Source: Alphaproteobacteria bacterium
GTDB taxonomy: Bacteria > Pseudomonadota > Alphaproteobacteria > RUG11792
Reading direction: 5' to 3'
Assembly: GCA_017450545.1 (NCBI GenBank)
Contig: JAFSTL010000105.1
Span: 1-21,884, forward strand
Length of the DNA: 21,884 nt
Under the pieces are notes generated by a model that saw only the letters and a list, made by a program, of their open reading frames with translations, did no database searches and was not told where the DNA came from. The position numbers and the translations under genes are program-made. Each line of letters begins with the position of its first letter. Position 1 is the first letter of the stretch. Of this stretch, positions 1 through 7,830 are shown piece after piece.

Positions 1-149
1 AGACTGTAAGCAAATGGATTATATCTTCATTAGCTTTAGCTTTTTGCTTATTTATTTCGTATAATTCCAGCTTAATGGATTTCTCTGCAGTCATATTGCT
101 GATAATCCTTGGAATTCCTGCATACATAAGAATGAAGCAGTCTCAATGA
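1..149 (+). CDS. C-terminal end of a membrane permease (possibly APC-type amino acid transporter), cut by the window edge
   Basis: An open frame enters from the left edge (codons in phase with position 3) and ends at TGA 147-149, giving about 48 residues. It holds two hydrophobic stretches, one of roughly residues 4-21 and a second ending in LGIPAYIRMKQSQ. A final transmembrane helix followed by a Gly-Ile-Pro-x-Tyr turn and a short basic tail is common at the end of APC-superfamily amino acid permeases. That family guess is pattern-based, because the diagnostic N-terminal part is outside the window. The stop codon overlaps the start of the next gene (ATGA at 146-149), so the two are probably translationally coupled. 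What is firm is a C-terminal membrane segment; the substrate cannot be told. Confidence 0.5.
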   Translation, partial: TVSKWIISSLALAFCLFISYNSSLMDFSAVILLIILGIPAYIRMKQSQ

Positions 150-1111
150 AAATACATAACGTAGTATATCTGCTGTTGATTGGCACCTCTCTTGCCTGGA
201 ATGCGTATAACACGTGCTATGTATCACAAAAGATACACGTAAAGCAAGAATCTATATTAGATAAGCGATATGATACGATGCACAAAGTGCTAGCTAAGGA
301 GTCATTGCGACGATATAGGCATGTGCTAAACAAGCCAGAAAAGAAGTACGAAGAACCAAATCAGTTTCCCAATAAGATTTGGTATTATTGGAGCTCGGGA
401 ACGGAAAATGCCCCAAGCATAGCATCGAATTGTTATAAAAGCATAAAGAAATATATACCGGATATGGAGATAATAAAAATAAGCAAATACAATATATCGA
501 CATATATAAAATTACCAAACCATATATTAAGTAAATATCAGGCAGGAATTATAAGCGAAGCGCAATTTGCAGATATTGTGCGCGTGTTCTTGTTGCGGGA
601 ATACGGGGGATTATGGCTAGATTGCACCACATATTTAACAGGATCTGTACCGAACAACATCAGAAACAGTGATTTTTTTGCACCGGCGCTAGTTGAAAAA
701 AGGGGGACGCGATTTACACTTAATGACAAAATAATATTTGGTGTTTTTGCTAGTTTTTTCATATGGGTAAAAAGACCGCATAATTACATAATGGAATGTA
801 TGGCAAATTTCTTTGATGAGTATTGGAAGGATAAGGAATGGTGTGATTATCTTTCCTTTTATGAATTTACTGCGGTTGCGATGGAGGAAGACGGAAAGTT
901 TTATAAGCAAGTTGTTGATATGCTAAACAAAGCTTATTATCACGAAAACCAATTTCTTGAATTGAGTTATAAATGTCATGACAGATACGATAGCAAAACC
1001 TGGAAAGAGATAAAGAAATTTCCGATACACAAGATATCTTTGGCACTAAATGGGAAGAAGCCGTTTAAGACTGGGAGCTACTATCACAAAATAGAGCAAG
1101 GCGAAATATGA
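146..1111 (+). CDS. Membrane-anchored capsule-type glycosyltransferase (Caps_synth / Gly_transf_sug-like)
   Basis: The 321-aa product starts with a short hydrophobic segment (residues about 5-22) that probably acts as an uncleaved anchor. A linker follows, then a glycosyltransferase domain from about residue 74. Recognisable pieces are FPNKIWYYW (74-82), a Ser-x-Lys-Lys-Tyr-x-Pro-Asp region near 99-106, the AQFADIVR segment (139-146) and YGGLWLDCT (153-161). In the capsular polysaccharide synthesis / DXD-sugar-transferase families (PF05704/PF04488) the matching YGGxWxDxT segment binds nucleotide sugar and metal; here Asp159 would be the key acidic residue. The acceptor and sugar are unknown. 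The start overlaps the upstream permease stop by ATGA, and its own stop overlaps uppP by ATGA (1108-1111). Linkage to a lipid-carrier phosphatase fits a role in envelope glycan assembly, which is inference. The family call is fairly safe and the exact product is not. Confidence 0.8.
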   Translation: MKIHNVVYLLLIGTSLAWNAYNTCYVSQKIHVKQESILDKRYDTMHKVLAKESLRRYRHVLNKPEKKYEEPNQFPNKIWYYWSSGTENAPSIASNCYKSIKKYIPDMEIIKISKYNISTYIKLPNHILSKYQAGIISEAQFADIVRVFLLREYGGLWLDCTTYLTGSVPNNIRNSDFFAPALVEKRGTRFTLNDKIIFGVFASFFIWVKRPHNYIMECMANFFDEYWKDKEWCDYLSFYEFTAVAMEEDGKFYKQVVDMLNKAYYHENQFLELSYKCHDRYDSKTWKEIKKFPIHKISLALNGKKPFKTGSYYHKIEQGEI

Positions 1112-1893
1112 TGAGTATAGATACGCTGTATTTAAGCGTGGTTCAAGGCATATCTGAAATATTGCCGATAAGTTCATCTGTTAATCTGCACTTTTTGTCT
1201 CATATATGTCACATTGGTAATTTTTCTTTTTCGATAAAAGTTGCACTGCACGCCGGAAGTTTGATAACACTCCTTGTGTATTACAGCAAAGAAATACTTG
1301 ATATGATGTGTGCAATCTTTGGGAGAAAGAAAATATACGACACCTACCTAATACCACTCGTACTAGGAACGGTACCAGTGGTGTTATTCGGATATTTAGC
1401 ACGAGGATTTGTCAAAGAATTTGACTCGGCTAAAGTTATGGGGATAGCTAGCATAATATTTGGAATATTATTATATATTTGTGATAAATTTTCTATATCC
1501 AGGAAAACACATGTGAAAGCAGGAAGTTGTGTAGTAAGCCCGATAAAGTCGCTAATGATTGGATTTTGCCAAGCTATAGCGATATTTCCAGGAGTAAGTC
1601 GATTGGGCATTTGCATAACTTCAGCGCGAATGCTGGGAATGCCACGACCTGATGCGATAAATTTTTCCTTGATGCTCGCAATACCGAGTATTTTAGGTTC
1701 GCTATGTTTAGAGATATACAATTGCAAGCACATAGCTGCATTTTACAGCTCTGAAAAACTATCTGCTATTGGCATAACTGCCATAGTAGGCATAATAGCA
1801 ATAGTGCCGTGCATGCGTCTGATGACGCGTCACGGCTTTGGAGTGCTCTCAATATACCGAGTTATAATTGGTTTGTTGATGTGCTTTCTGTAA
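1108..1893 (+). CDS. uppP: Undecaprenyl-diphosphatase (UppP/BacA family) with altered active-site motifs
   Basis: The 261-aa polytopic protein matches UppP, which dephosphorylates undecaprenyl diphosphate so that the lipid carrier can be reused for peptidoglycan and other surface glycans. Length is close to the usual 265-273 aa. Motif 1 appears as QGISEILPISSS (residues about 14-25), with the expected Gln/Glu and Glu. The position normally held by a catalytic-region His (SSxGH or SSxAH) reads SSSVN, so that His is Asn. Motif 2 appears as PGVSRLG, keeping the Ser-Arg pair but with Leu where Ser is usual (PGxSRSG). About seven or eight hydrophobic helices follow the family pattern. ATG 1108 overlaps the upstream stop; ATG 1111 is an equally possible start, and an AAGG at about 1098 serves either. 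Family membership is confident; full activity is less certain because of the substitutions. Confidence 0.88.
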   Translation: MMSIDTLYLSVVQGISEILPISSSVNLHFLSHICHIGNFSFSIKVALHAGSLITLLVYYSKEILDMMCAIFGRKKIYDTYLIPLVLGTVPVVLFGYLARGFVKEFDSAKVMGIASIIFGILLYICDKFSISRKTHVKAGSCVVSPIKSLMIGFCQAIAIFPGVSRLGICITSARMLGMPRPDAINFSLMLAIPSILGSLCLEIYNCKHIAAFYSSEKLSAIGITAIVGIIAIVPCMRLMTRHGFGVLSIYRVIIGLLMCFL

Positions 1894-1985
1894 TTTTCGG
1901 TAGAACCTAACATAAAGAGATAAAAAAACGGCTTGGGCTTTCAGTTTCAGATTATTGCCATGTGCGTAAATTCCGAGCATTCGCT

Positions 1986-2015
1986 TTGACATCAACTGTG
2001 TCTGTTTTTTATAGC
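1986..2015 (+). promoter_or_regulatory. Sigma70-type promoter for mreB
   Basis: A perfect -35 TTGACA (1986-1991), an 18-bp spacer and TATAGC (2010-2015) lie in the 157-bp gap after uppP. The predicted transcript would start near 2022 and give a leader of about 50 nt to the preferred mreB start. No factor-independent terminator for the uppP operon is evident in the gap. Confidence 0.5.
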
Positions 2016-2074
2016 GTTTGAAAGATTTTTGATTTAAAATCGTAACATAGATGTTTTGTTTCTTTTGTAATGTG

Positions 2075-3118
2075 ATGCTTGACCGTTTGTTGGGAGTGTT
2101 CTCTACTGATATGGCAATAGATTTGGGGACTGCGAATACGCTTGTTTATGTTGAAGGGAAAGGGATTGTTCTTAACGAACCATCGGTTGTTGCTATTGCA
2201 ACAGTAAATAATAAGACCGAGGTCGTTGCAGTTGGTAGCGAAGCGAAACAGATGCTTGGAAAAACGCCAGGTCACATCAGGGCAATAAGACCACTTCGTG
2301 ACGGAGTAATCGCCGATTTTGAAGTCGCAGAAGAAATGATAAAATATTTTATTAAGAAAATTCATAATAATCGTTTATTTTCAGCCTCTCCAAGAATAGT
2401 TATATGTGTTCCATACGGAGCAACTGCCGTTGAGCGGCGAGCGATACAAGAGTCAGCGGAGGAAGCAGGGGCAAGGGAGGTATACCTCATTGAAGAGCCT
2501 ATGGCCGCTGCGATTGGCGCAGGACTTCCGATAACAGAACCTCAAGGCTCGATAATTGTCGATATCGGAGGTGGGACGACAGAAGTTGCAGTAATATCTC
2601 TTGGAGGAATAGTATACGCTTCGTCTATTAGAGTTGGTGGCGATAGAATGGATGAAGAGATTGCAACTTATATTAGGAAAAACTTTAATCTATTGATCGG
2701 CGAAGCAACTGCAGAACGTATAAAAAAAGAAATTGGTTCGGCGATTACGTTGCCTGAAAGTAAAGACATGAGGATAACAATAAAGGGGCGCAGTTTAATA
2801 GACGGCAATCCTAGAGATATAGAAGTGACCCAAGACAATGTTGCTGAAGCTCTGATGGATCCGGTGTCAGCCATTTCGGAGGGGGTGAAAGACGCGTTGG
2901 AACAAACCCCGCCAGAGCTTGTTGCAGATATCATGGATGCGGGCATAACACTGTCCGGAGGGGGCGCTCTGTTAGCCAATCTGGAAACCGTTATTTCGCG
3001 AGTCACTGGTGTTGTCGTTAAATTAGCTAAGCAGCCGCTAAATTGTGTTGTTGAGGGAACAGGAAGAGCCTTAGCTGAAACGAAGAAGCCAGGTTCAATT
3101 CTGCTGAAGAATTACTAA
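2075..3118 (+). CDS. mreB: Rod shape-determining protein MreB (bacterial actin)
   Basis: MreB polymerises on the inner face of the cytoplasmic membrane, binds ATP and guides lateral cell-wall synthesis. The sequence shows the actin-fold landmarks in order: phosphate 1 loop DMAIDLGTANTLVY near the N-terminus, RRAIQESAEEAGA in the connecting region, phosphate 2 loop VDIGGGTTEVAVISLGG, and an adenosine-binding SGGGALL near the C-terminus. The frame is open from ATG 2051 (355 aa). I prefer ATG 2075, which gives MLDRLLGVFSTDMAIDLGT and 347 aa, matching the family's usual N-terminus and length; neither start has a clear ribosome site. An amphipathic N-terminal stretch suits membrane binding. mreC and mreD, the usual partners, do not follow; a yggT-family gene comes 15 bp downstream instead. 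The identity is very secure. Confidence 0.97.
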   Translation: MLDRLLGVFSTDMAIDLGTANTLVYVEGKGIVLNEPSVVAIATVNNKTEVVAVGSEAKQMLGKTPGHIRAIRPLRDGVIADFEVAEEMIKYFIKKIHNNRLFSASPRIVICVPYGATAVERRAIQESAEEAGAREVYLIEEPMAAAIGAGLPITEPQGSIIVDIGGGTTEVAVISLGGIVYASSIRVGGDRMDEEIATYIRKNFNLLIGEATAERIKKEIGSAITLPESKDMRITIKGRSLIDGNPRDIEVTQDNVAEALMDPVSAISEGVKDALEQTPPELVADIMDAGITLSGGGALLANLETVISRVTGVVVKLAKQPLNCVVEGTGRALAETKKPGSILLKNY

Positions 3119-3133
3119 GCAATCAGGGATGAT

Positions 3134-3424
3134 ATGATTATATCTTTGCTTATTTATTTAATCATCAGCACAATGAATCTTATGGAATATATATTGATGG
3201 GGTATATCATCCTCGGATGGTTTGTATTTTTTGGAGCAGTCAAGGATCGAGATGGGGTCTTCTTCAGGATATATGTTTTTTTGATGAGTAAGATAGAACC
3301 TATCCTTGTGTATATTCGTCAATACTTGCCCACTGTCGCAGGTTTAGATTTCTCGCCACTCGTCGTTTTCGTCGCATTACATTTTGCAAAAGTTTTGTTG
3401 TGGCGACTACAATTCGTGCTTTAG
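3134..3424 (+). CDS. YggT-family small integral membrane protein
   Basis: The 96-aa protein has two hydrophobic segments (residues about 2-35 and 70-92). It also has the family pattern: an N-terminal helix with GYIILGWF, a central PILVYIRQYLP, and LDFSPLVVF before the second helix. YggT proteins (PF02325) are small membrane proteins often found near division or shape genes in other bacteria; their molecular role is poorly defined. The start lies 15 bp after mreB, with a GGGATG-type purine run just upstream, so the two are probably co-transcribed. The stop codon sits inside a perfect 18-bp palindrome (3421-3438). The family call rests on the Pro-Arg-x-x-Pro and Asp-Phe-Ser-Pro pattern. Confidence 0.85.
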   Translation: MIISLLIYLIISTMNLMEYILMGYIILGWFVFFGAVKDRDGVFFRIYVFLMSKIEPILVYIRQYLPTVAGLDFSPLVVFVALHFAKVLLWRLQFVL

Positions 3425-3438
3425 AATATATATTCTAA
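3421..3438. repeat. Perfect 18-bp palindrome overlapping the yggT stop
   Basis: TTAGAATATATATTCTAA reads the same on both strands. It covers the last bases of the yggT-like gene, including its stop codon, at the head of a 237-bp gap where transcription from both sides converges. It could form a weak AT hairpin at the transcript end, but no T-run follows, so it is not a standard terminator. A protein-binding site is the alternative. The rest of the gap (3439-3661) holds a shorter inverted repeat (TTGAC 3500-3504 / GTCAA 3515-3519) and no convincing gene. Confidence 0.6.
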
Positions 3439-3661
3439 ATATATCGGATATAATTAACTTGCCATATTCGATTTTAGATACGTGCTTACACAATAAATTT
3501 TGACCAAACAGACTGTCAACTGTGTTAATTGATTTAGGACTTCTGGCAAAAACTGAAATTTCACTAATCAAAATTGAACACATAACTAATTTACTATTTA
3601 ACTTATTCATATGATACCCGTAAATCAATATTCTTCGCATTGTATCACATCTCAATGAATG

Positions 3662-4540
3662 TTACGTATTTTCTGAACTGCCCAAAAGAGCATGCGTTTC
3701 ACGCGCTTTATATGAAGACCTGACCAGAGCGCCTGAAATAACCTCGATACCTCGTGATTTGCCGTATTCTGCGTATTCGGCAAATTCTTCGGGAGTTACA
3801 TAGCGTGCTATTGGGTAATGCGAAGATGTTGGGGGGAGGTATTGTCCTATAGTCAATATATCTATATTCGCATCAATAACATCATCTATTAGTTCAAAAA
3901 CATCTTCTTTTGTTTCGCCTACACCAACCATTATGCCGGTTTTAGTAATCATTTTCGGTTCAATTTTTTTTACCGTCTTCAGAAAATTTAGCGATACATC
4001 GTAATCTGCAGGTGGACGTTTCACTTGCTTATGAAATTTTCGAACAACTTCCAGGTTATGCCCGAACACATCAGGTTGTGCATCAACGATTGTCTGTATT
4101 GCCTCAACATTTCCACGCAAATCTGATGTCAAAATTTCAACTTTCGTTTCCGGATTTATACTTCGTATTGCTTTTATCACATCGGCAAAATGTTGCGCTC
4201 CTCCATCCTTTATATCATCGCGAGTTACGCACGTTATTACAGCGTATTTTATGCCCAATTTTTGCACAGACTGAGCGACTTTCATCGGTTCGTTTTCATC
4301 GAGAGGAGCCGGACGTCCGTGCTTAACGTTACAAAACCCACAGTTTCTTGTGCATTTATTGCCCATGATCAAGAAAGTCGCAGTTTTATTCCGCCAGCAT
4401 TCCCCGATATTTGGACACATCGCTTCCTCGCAAACCGTGTGTACCCCCGCTTCCTTAATTACGTTCAGCGTTTCAGTAAAACCACGTGAAACAGAGGCTG
4501 GAACACGTATCCAATTCGGACGTTCTAGTTTTTCAGACAT
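3662..4540 (-). CDS. lipA: Lipoyl synthase LipA
   Basis: This radical-SAM enzyme inserts two sulfur atoms into octanoyl chains on lipoyl carrier proteins such as the E2 subunits of pyruvate and 2-oxoglutarate dehydrogenases. The 292-aa sequence shows both iron-sulfur sites: the auxiliary cluster cysteines Cys37, Cys42 and Cys48 (CEEAMCPNIGEC) and the radical-SAM triad Cys63, Cys67 and Cys70 (CTRNCGFC). It also has VTRDDIKDGGA, the FGHNLE segment, a TKTGIMVGVGE stretch and the C-terminal RSSY whose Ser caps the auxiliary cluster in the family. Length is typical. ATG at 4540 lies inside the last codons of alaS (16-bp overlap), so lipA is the second gene of an alaS-lipA unit. No partner lipB is in the window. 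Confidence 0.97.
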   Translation of the reverse strand: MSEKLERPNWIRVPASVSRGFTETLNVIKEAGVHTVCEEAMCPNIGECWRNKTATFLIMGNKCTRNCGFCNVKHGRPAPLDENEPMKVAQSVQKLGIKYAVITCVTRDDIKDGGAQHFADVIKAIRSINPETKVEILTSDLRGNVEAIQTIVDAQPDVFGHNLEVVRKFHKQVKRPPADYDVSLNFLKTVKKIEPKMITKTGIMVGVGETKEDVFELIDDVIDANIDILTIGQYLPPTSSHYPIARYVTPEEFAEYAEYGKSRGIEVISGALVRSSYKARETHALLGSSENT

Positions 4541-7107
4541 TGCTTTGTTTTAGAAATCACTGTGTCAAATGTGTCTTTATCAATTCCGCCAAATTGCACC
4601 AAATCAGGACGCCCTCCAAATTTTATCCCCAAATTCACTTGTTCCATCAGCTTTTTAGCATCAATTCCGGTCTTGATAGCCTTTTCTGAAGCATACACAC
4701 AGACGGAGCTTTTTCCTGTGTTTGAGTTGCAATTTCCGATAATCATATAGAACTTATCAGTTGAGTTTTTCGCTTTGTCTATCAGACCTAAAATCATCTT
4801 CTGGTCTTTATCGTCAACTAAAGTATGGCGTATTTCGATATCTCCAACTTTCTCAGTTTCAAACTTCAGCTCATCTGAAAAATTGTGTGCTTTTAATTCT
4901 GAAACGTTTCTCTCCAAAGCCTTTACGTCAGATTGTAACATCTCGATACGTTGCGTATTTGCATTTAACTGTTCTTCATAATACTCTGCAAGTACCCGTC
5001 CAGTCAGTGCTTCAATTCGCTTTATTCCAGAACCAACCGAAGAAACAGCAATGATTTTAAAACATCCGATTTGCGATGTATTTTCAAGATGCGCACCTCC
5101 ACAAAGTTCTGCTGAAAAACCACATCCTATTTCAACTACTCTCACTTTATCTGGATACTTTTCGCCAAACAACGCCAAGGCACCACCTTGTACGGCGCTC
5201 TCATAGTCTGTTTCATATATTTTTACAGGCATTGCTTCATCTACCACATCGCGTACTTGTCTCTCTATTTCCTTTATTTGCTCTTTTGTTATTTGTTCAT
5301 TATGTAAGAAATCAAAGCGCAATTTCTCATCTGTGTTTAGTGACCCTTTTTGCACCACATGTGTTCCCAAAACTTTGCGCAAAACTGCTTGCAAAATGTG
5401 CGTCGCAGTGTGATTTCGAGCAGCTCCAATTCGCCTTTTTGCATTTACTTTTAATGTTACCTCATCGTTAAGCCTTAATATTCCAGATTTTACTTTGCAT
5501 TTATGTGCACTTATTCCAGCTATTTTCTTTGTATCAAGAACTTCTGCAATATTGTCTCCTAACGATATAGTCCCAGTATCTCCAATTTGCCCACCGGATT
5601 CTGCGTAGAGTGGTGTTCGGGCTGTGATTATATATCCCTCGTCTCCCGCTCTTAATTTGTCAACCATTTCTGAATTTTTAACAAGAGCAACGATGTCGGA
5701 GTTTCGTTCTCCTATTCCATAATCGAATACGACATGTCCCACTTTTTCTGCAACATCAAACCAAACTTTTTCAGTAAAAGTATCTCCAGTTCCAGTCCAG
5801 GCTTTCTTTGATATCGCCTTCTGCTCGGAAGCTATTTTATCGAATTCGGCTTCGTTAACTCGTTTGCCTTCATTTCGCAAAATATCCTGAGTTAAATCAA
5901 ATGGAAAACCGTATGTGTCATACAATTTATATGCAACATCTGCCGGAAATACAGCCGCAGAGCCAAGTTTGTCGAGTTCTTGACGAAGAATAAACATACC
6001 TTTATCGATGGTTTTCATAAAACCATCTTCTTCATTTTTTACAACCTGCTTTATTGTATTTTCATTTATTGATAACTCAGTGTAATGATTGCCCATAGCA
6101 TTTTTAACGCTTGAGACTAATTTATACAAAAACGGCTCCTTCATTCCCATCATATACCCATGTCTTAGAGCGCGCCTTATAATCCTTCTCAACACATATC
6201 CTCGACCTTCGTTTGTCGGAATTATACCGTCCGAAATCATAAATGAAATTGCTCGTATATGGTCAGCAATCACATTGTAGTGAGATGTATATTTCGCATC
6301 CTCTGTTCTGGTTATATTTTTCACATCAGATATAAGCGTTTCGAATAAATCGATATCATAATTGCTGTGCACTCCCTGCAAAACCGCAGCAATCCTCTCA
6401 AGCCCCATACCCGTATCAATTGACGGTTTCGGCAAGTTTATTCTCGAACCATCCTGCAATGTCTCAAATTGCATAAAAACAAGGTTCCAGATTTCGATAA
6501 ATCTGTCACCATCTTCGTTTTCAGAGCCAGGCATTCCTCCAGGTATTTCTTCACCATGGTCATAGAAAATCTCGCTACAAGGACCGCAAGGACCAGTGTC
6601 GCCCATAGACCAAAAGTTATCATTTGTCGGTATTCTGATAATCCTTGCAGCATCAATTCCTGAAACTTTTTTCCAAATTCTGGCTGCTTCTTCATCGCTA
6701 GAATGCACTGTAACCAGCAGTTTTCCCTTTGGCAAACCAAGTCTTTCGGTAACCAATTTCCAGGCGAATTCAATAACTTCGGCTTTAAAATAATCTCCAA
6801 ATGAAAAGTTGCCCAGCATTTCAAAAAATGTGTGATGGCGTGCAGTATAGCCAACGTTTTCCAGGTCATTATGTTTTCCGCCTGCTCTGAGACATTTTTG
6901 TGCAGTTGTCGCTCGGGTAAATGGCAAAATTTTCTTTCCAGTGAATGTATCTTTAAATTGAACCATTCCTGCATTTGTAAACATCAAAGTCGGATCATTT
7001 TCAGGCACAAGCGAGCTTGACTTAACGTGAGTGTGCCCATTCTCAACAAAATACTTTACAAATTCCGCCCGGATATCATTAACCGAAAACAACATGAAAA
7101 AACTCAA
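4525..7107 (-). CDS. alaS: Alanyl-tRNA synthetase
   Basis: The cytoplasmic enzyme charges tRNA-Ala and edits mischarged Ser/Gly. The 860-aa frame shows class II motif 1 (LMFTNAGMVQFKDTF), a motif 2 region (NVGYTARHHTFFEMLGNFSFGDYF) and motif 3 (GMGLERI). The editing domain has its metal-site histidines (NHTATH) and CGGAH, where CGGTH is commoner. A C-terminal coiled-coil and C-Ala region ends in GGRPDLVQFGG. Length is within the normal 860-880 aa. The longest frame begins with TTG at 7107; ATG at 7095 (MLFSVNDIRAEF, 856 aa) looks a better match to the family's N-terminus, and neither has a strong ribosome site. The gene is followed by lipA, which it overlaps by 16 bp. A TATAAT box sits only about 20 bp upstream, so the leader is very short. 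Confidence 0.97.
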   Translation of the reverse strand: MSFFMLFSVNDIRAEFVKYFVENGHTHVKSSSLVPENDPTLMFTNAGMVQFKDTFTGKKILPFTRATTAQKCLRAGGKHNDLENVGYTARHHTFFEMLGNFSFGDYFKAEVIEFAWKLVTERLGLPKGKLLVTVHSSDEEAARIWKKVSGIDAARIIRIPTNDNFWSMGDTGPCGPCSEIFYDHGEEIPGGMPGSENEDGDRFIEIWNLVFMQFETLQDGSRINLPKPSIDTGMGLERIAAVLQGVHSNYDIDLFETLISDVKNITRTEDAKYTSHYNVIADHIRAISFMISDGIIPTNEGRGYVLRRIIRRALRHGYMMGMKEPFLYKLVSSVKNAMGNHYTELSINENTIKQVVKNEEDGFMKTIDKGMFILRQELDKLGSAAVFPADVAYKLYDTYGFPFDLTQDILRNEGKRVNEAEFDKIASEQKAISKKAWTGTGDTFTEKVWFDVAEKVGHVVFDYGIGERNSDIVALVKNSEMVDKLRAGDEGYIITARTPLYAESGGQIGDTGTISLGDNIAEVLDTKKIAGISAHKCKVKSGILRLNDEVTLKVNAKRRIGAARNHTATHILQAVLRKVLGTHVVQKGSLNTDEKLRFDFLHNEQITKEQIKEIERQVRDVVDEAMPVKIYETDYESAVQGGALALFGEKYPDKVRVVEIGCGFSAELCGGAHLENTSQIGCFKIIAVSSVGSGIKRIEALTGRVLAEYYEEQLNANTQRIEMLQSDVKALERNVSELKAHNFSDELKFETEKVGDIEIRHTLVDDKDQKMILGLIDKAKNSTDKFYMIIGNCNSNTGKSSVCVYASEKAIKTGIDAKKLMEQVNLGIKFGGRPDLVQFGGIDKDTFDTVISKTKQCLKN

Positions 7108-7127
7108 TATGCAACTTCATGGTGCTT

Positions 7128-7157
7128 ATTATAGCACCTTTACGTCAAGCATCACAA
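7128..7157 (-). promoter_or_regulatory. Putative alaS-lipA promoter inside a hairpin
   Basis: On the minus strand there is a TTGTGA -35 (7152-7157), an 18-bp spacer and a perfect TATAAT -10 (7128-7133). The -10 lies in the loop and arm of an inverted repeat, GGTGCT (7121-7126) / AGCACC (7133-7138) with a 6-nt loop. Predicted initiation near 7121 leaves only 14-26 nt before the two possible alaS starts. The -10 is strong and the -35 is weak. Confidence 0.45.
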
Positions 7158-7162
7158 ATAGG

Positions 7163-7705
7163 TTATTCAGTGCTTTTTAAAGGCGTTTTATTTGTTGATA
7201 CATTGTCTTGATTGATTTCAAGAATCTCTAAAGGTCGAAACTTGGTGTCTCGTATCTTCCGGCGTTTTCCTCCATAATTCAGCGTGTCCGAAATACACGT
7301 CCCGCTGGGTCTCGATGTTAAATATTGCTCCTTTTCTTTTGCTTTGCTATTCTTTTGTTTTTTCAACATAATCTCTCTATATGTGTTCTCCAGTTCAGTC
7401 ATTTTTTTATTATATGCTTCAACCAAATCCTGGAGCACTTTCTTGTCCGTTTGTTCTTTAGCATTTTCTGTCTCTATATAAAACAAAGTCTTCTGCAAGG
7501 AATTTATATCTGCTTTATATTTTGCAATATCATTCTTTTTATCATCCGATTCTTTCTTAACTTTTTTAGTTGAACCAGACTTTTCAATTTCATTCAATAA
7601 CGTATTCAAAAAATCTTTTTGTCCTTGAATATTTGAAAAAATTAACTTTGCTTCTAAGTTTGGCATTAAAGACAAAAACAACAACATTACTGGAATTTTA
7701 CTCAT
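7163..7705 (-). CDS. Exported coiled-coil protein of unknown function
   Basis: I do not recognise this 180-aa protein. It begins with a signal-peptide-like segment: MSK, a hydrophobic core IPVMLLFLSLMP, then a polar stretch with Ala at residue 19 (NLEAKL) where signal peptidase could cut. The middle (about residues 30-125) is rich in Lys, Glu, Asp and Gln with hydrophobic residues at heptad-like spacing, suggesting one long coiled coil of a periplasmic or surface protein. The C-terminal 50 residues are basic and probably disordered, with one Cys. It starts at ATG 7703-7705 and is divergent from the A24-like gene across 125 bp. alaS follows in the same direction but has its own promoter site in the 55-bp gap. 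Coding potential is supported by length, start and export signal only. Confidence 0.6.
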   Translation of the reverse strand: MSKIPVMLLFLSLMPNLEAKLIFSNIQGQKDFLNTLLNEIEKSGSTKKVKKESDDKKNDIAKYKADINSLQKTLFYIETENAKEQTDKKVLQDLVEAYNKKMTELENTYREIMLKKQKNSKAKEKEQYLTSRPSGTCISDTLNYGGKRRKIRDTKFRPLEILEINQDNVSTNKTPLKSTE

Positions 7706-7830
7706 CGTTCCACGCCATTAAAAATCCATACTTATGCATGATAACACAAATCCACCAATTTATCCATTCGGTCGTCAGCCAGAAATTTGTGCTACGATTT
7801 GTTTTAGATGTAGTAATATAAGGATACAAT

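Noticed and set aside
1344..1733. 129-codon minus-strand frame inside uppP
   Set aside because: Antisense shadow of a well-recognised membrane protein gene.
2009..2365. 118-codon minus-strand frame over the mreB start
   Set aside because: Antisense to the mreB N-terminal coding region, with no signal for its own expression.
3407..3655. 82-codon open frame on the minus strand just after lipA
   Set aside because: It starts at TTG (or a later ATG at 3640), overlaps the end of the yggT-like gene and the palindrome, has no ribosome site or recognisable motif, and lies in a low-GC convergent gap. A decayed gene cannot be excluded.
6438..6974. 178-codon frame within alaS
   Set aside because: It lies wholly inside alaS on the same strand in another frame and shows no domain; it is a shadow of a conserved gene.
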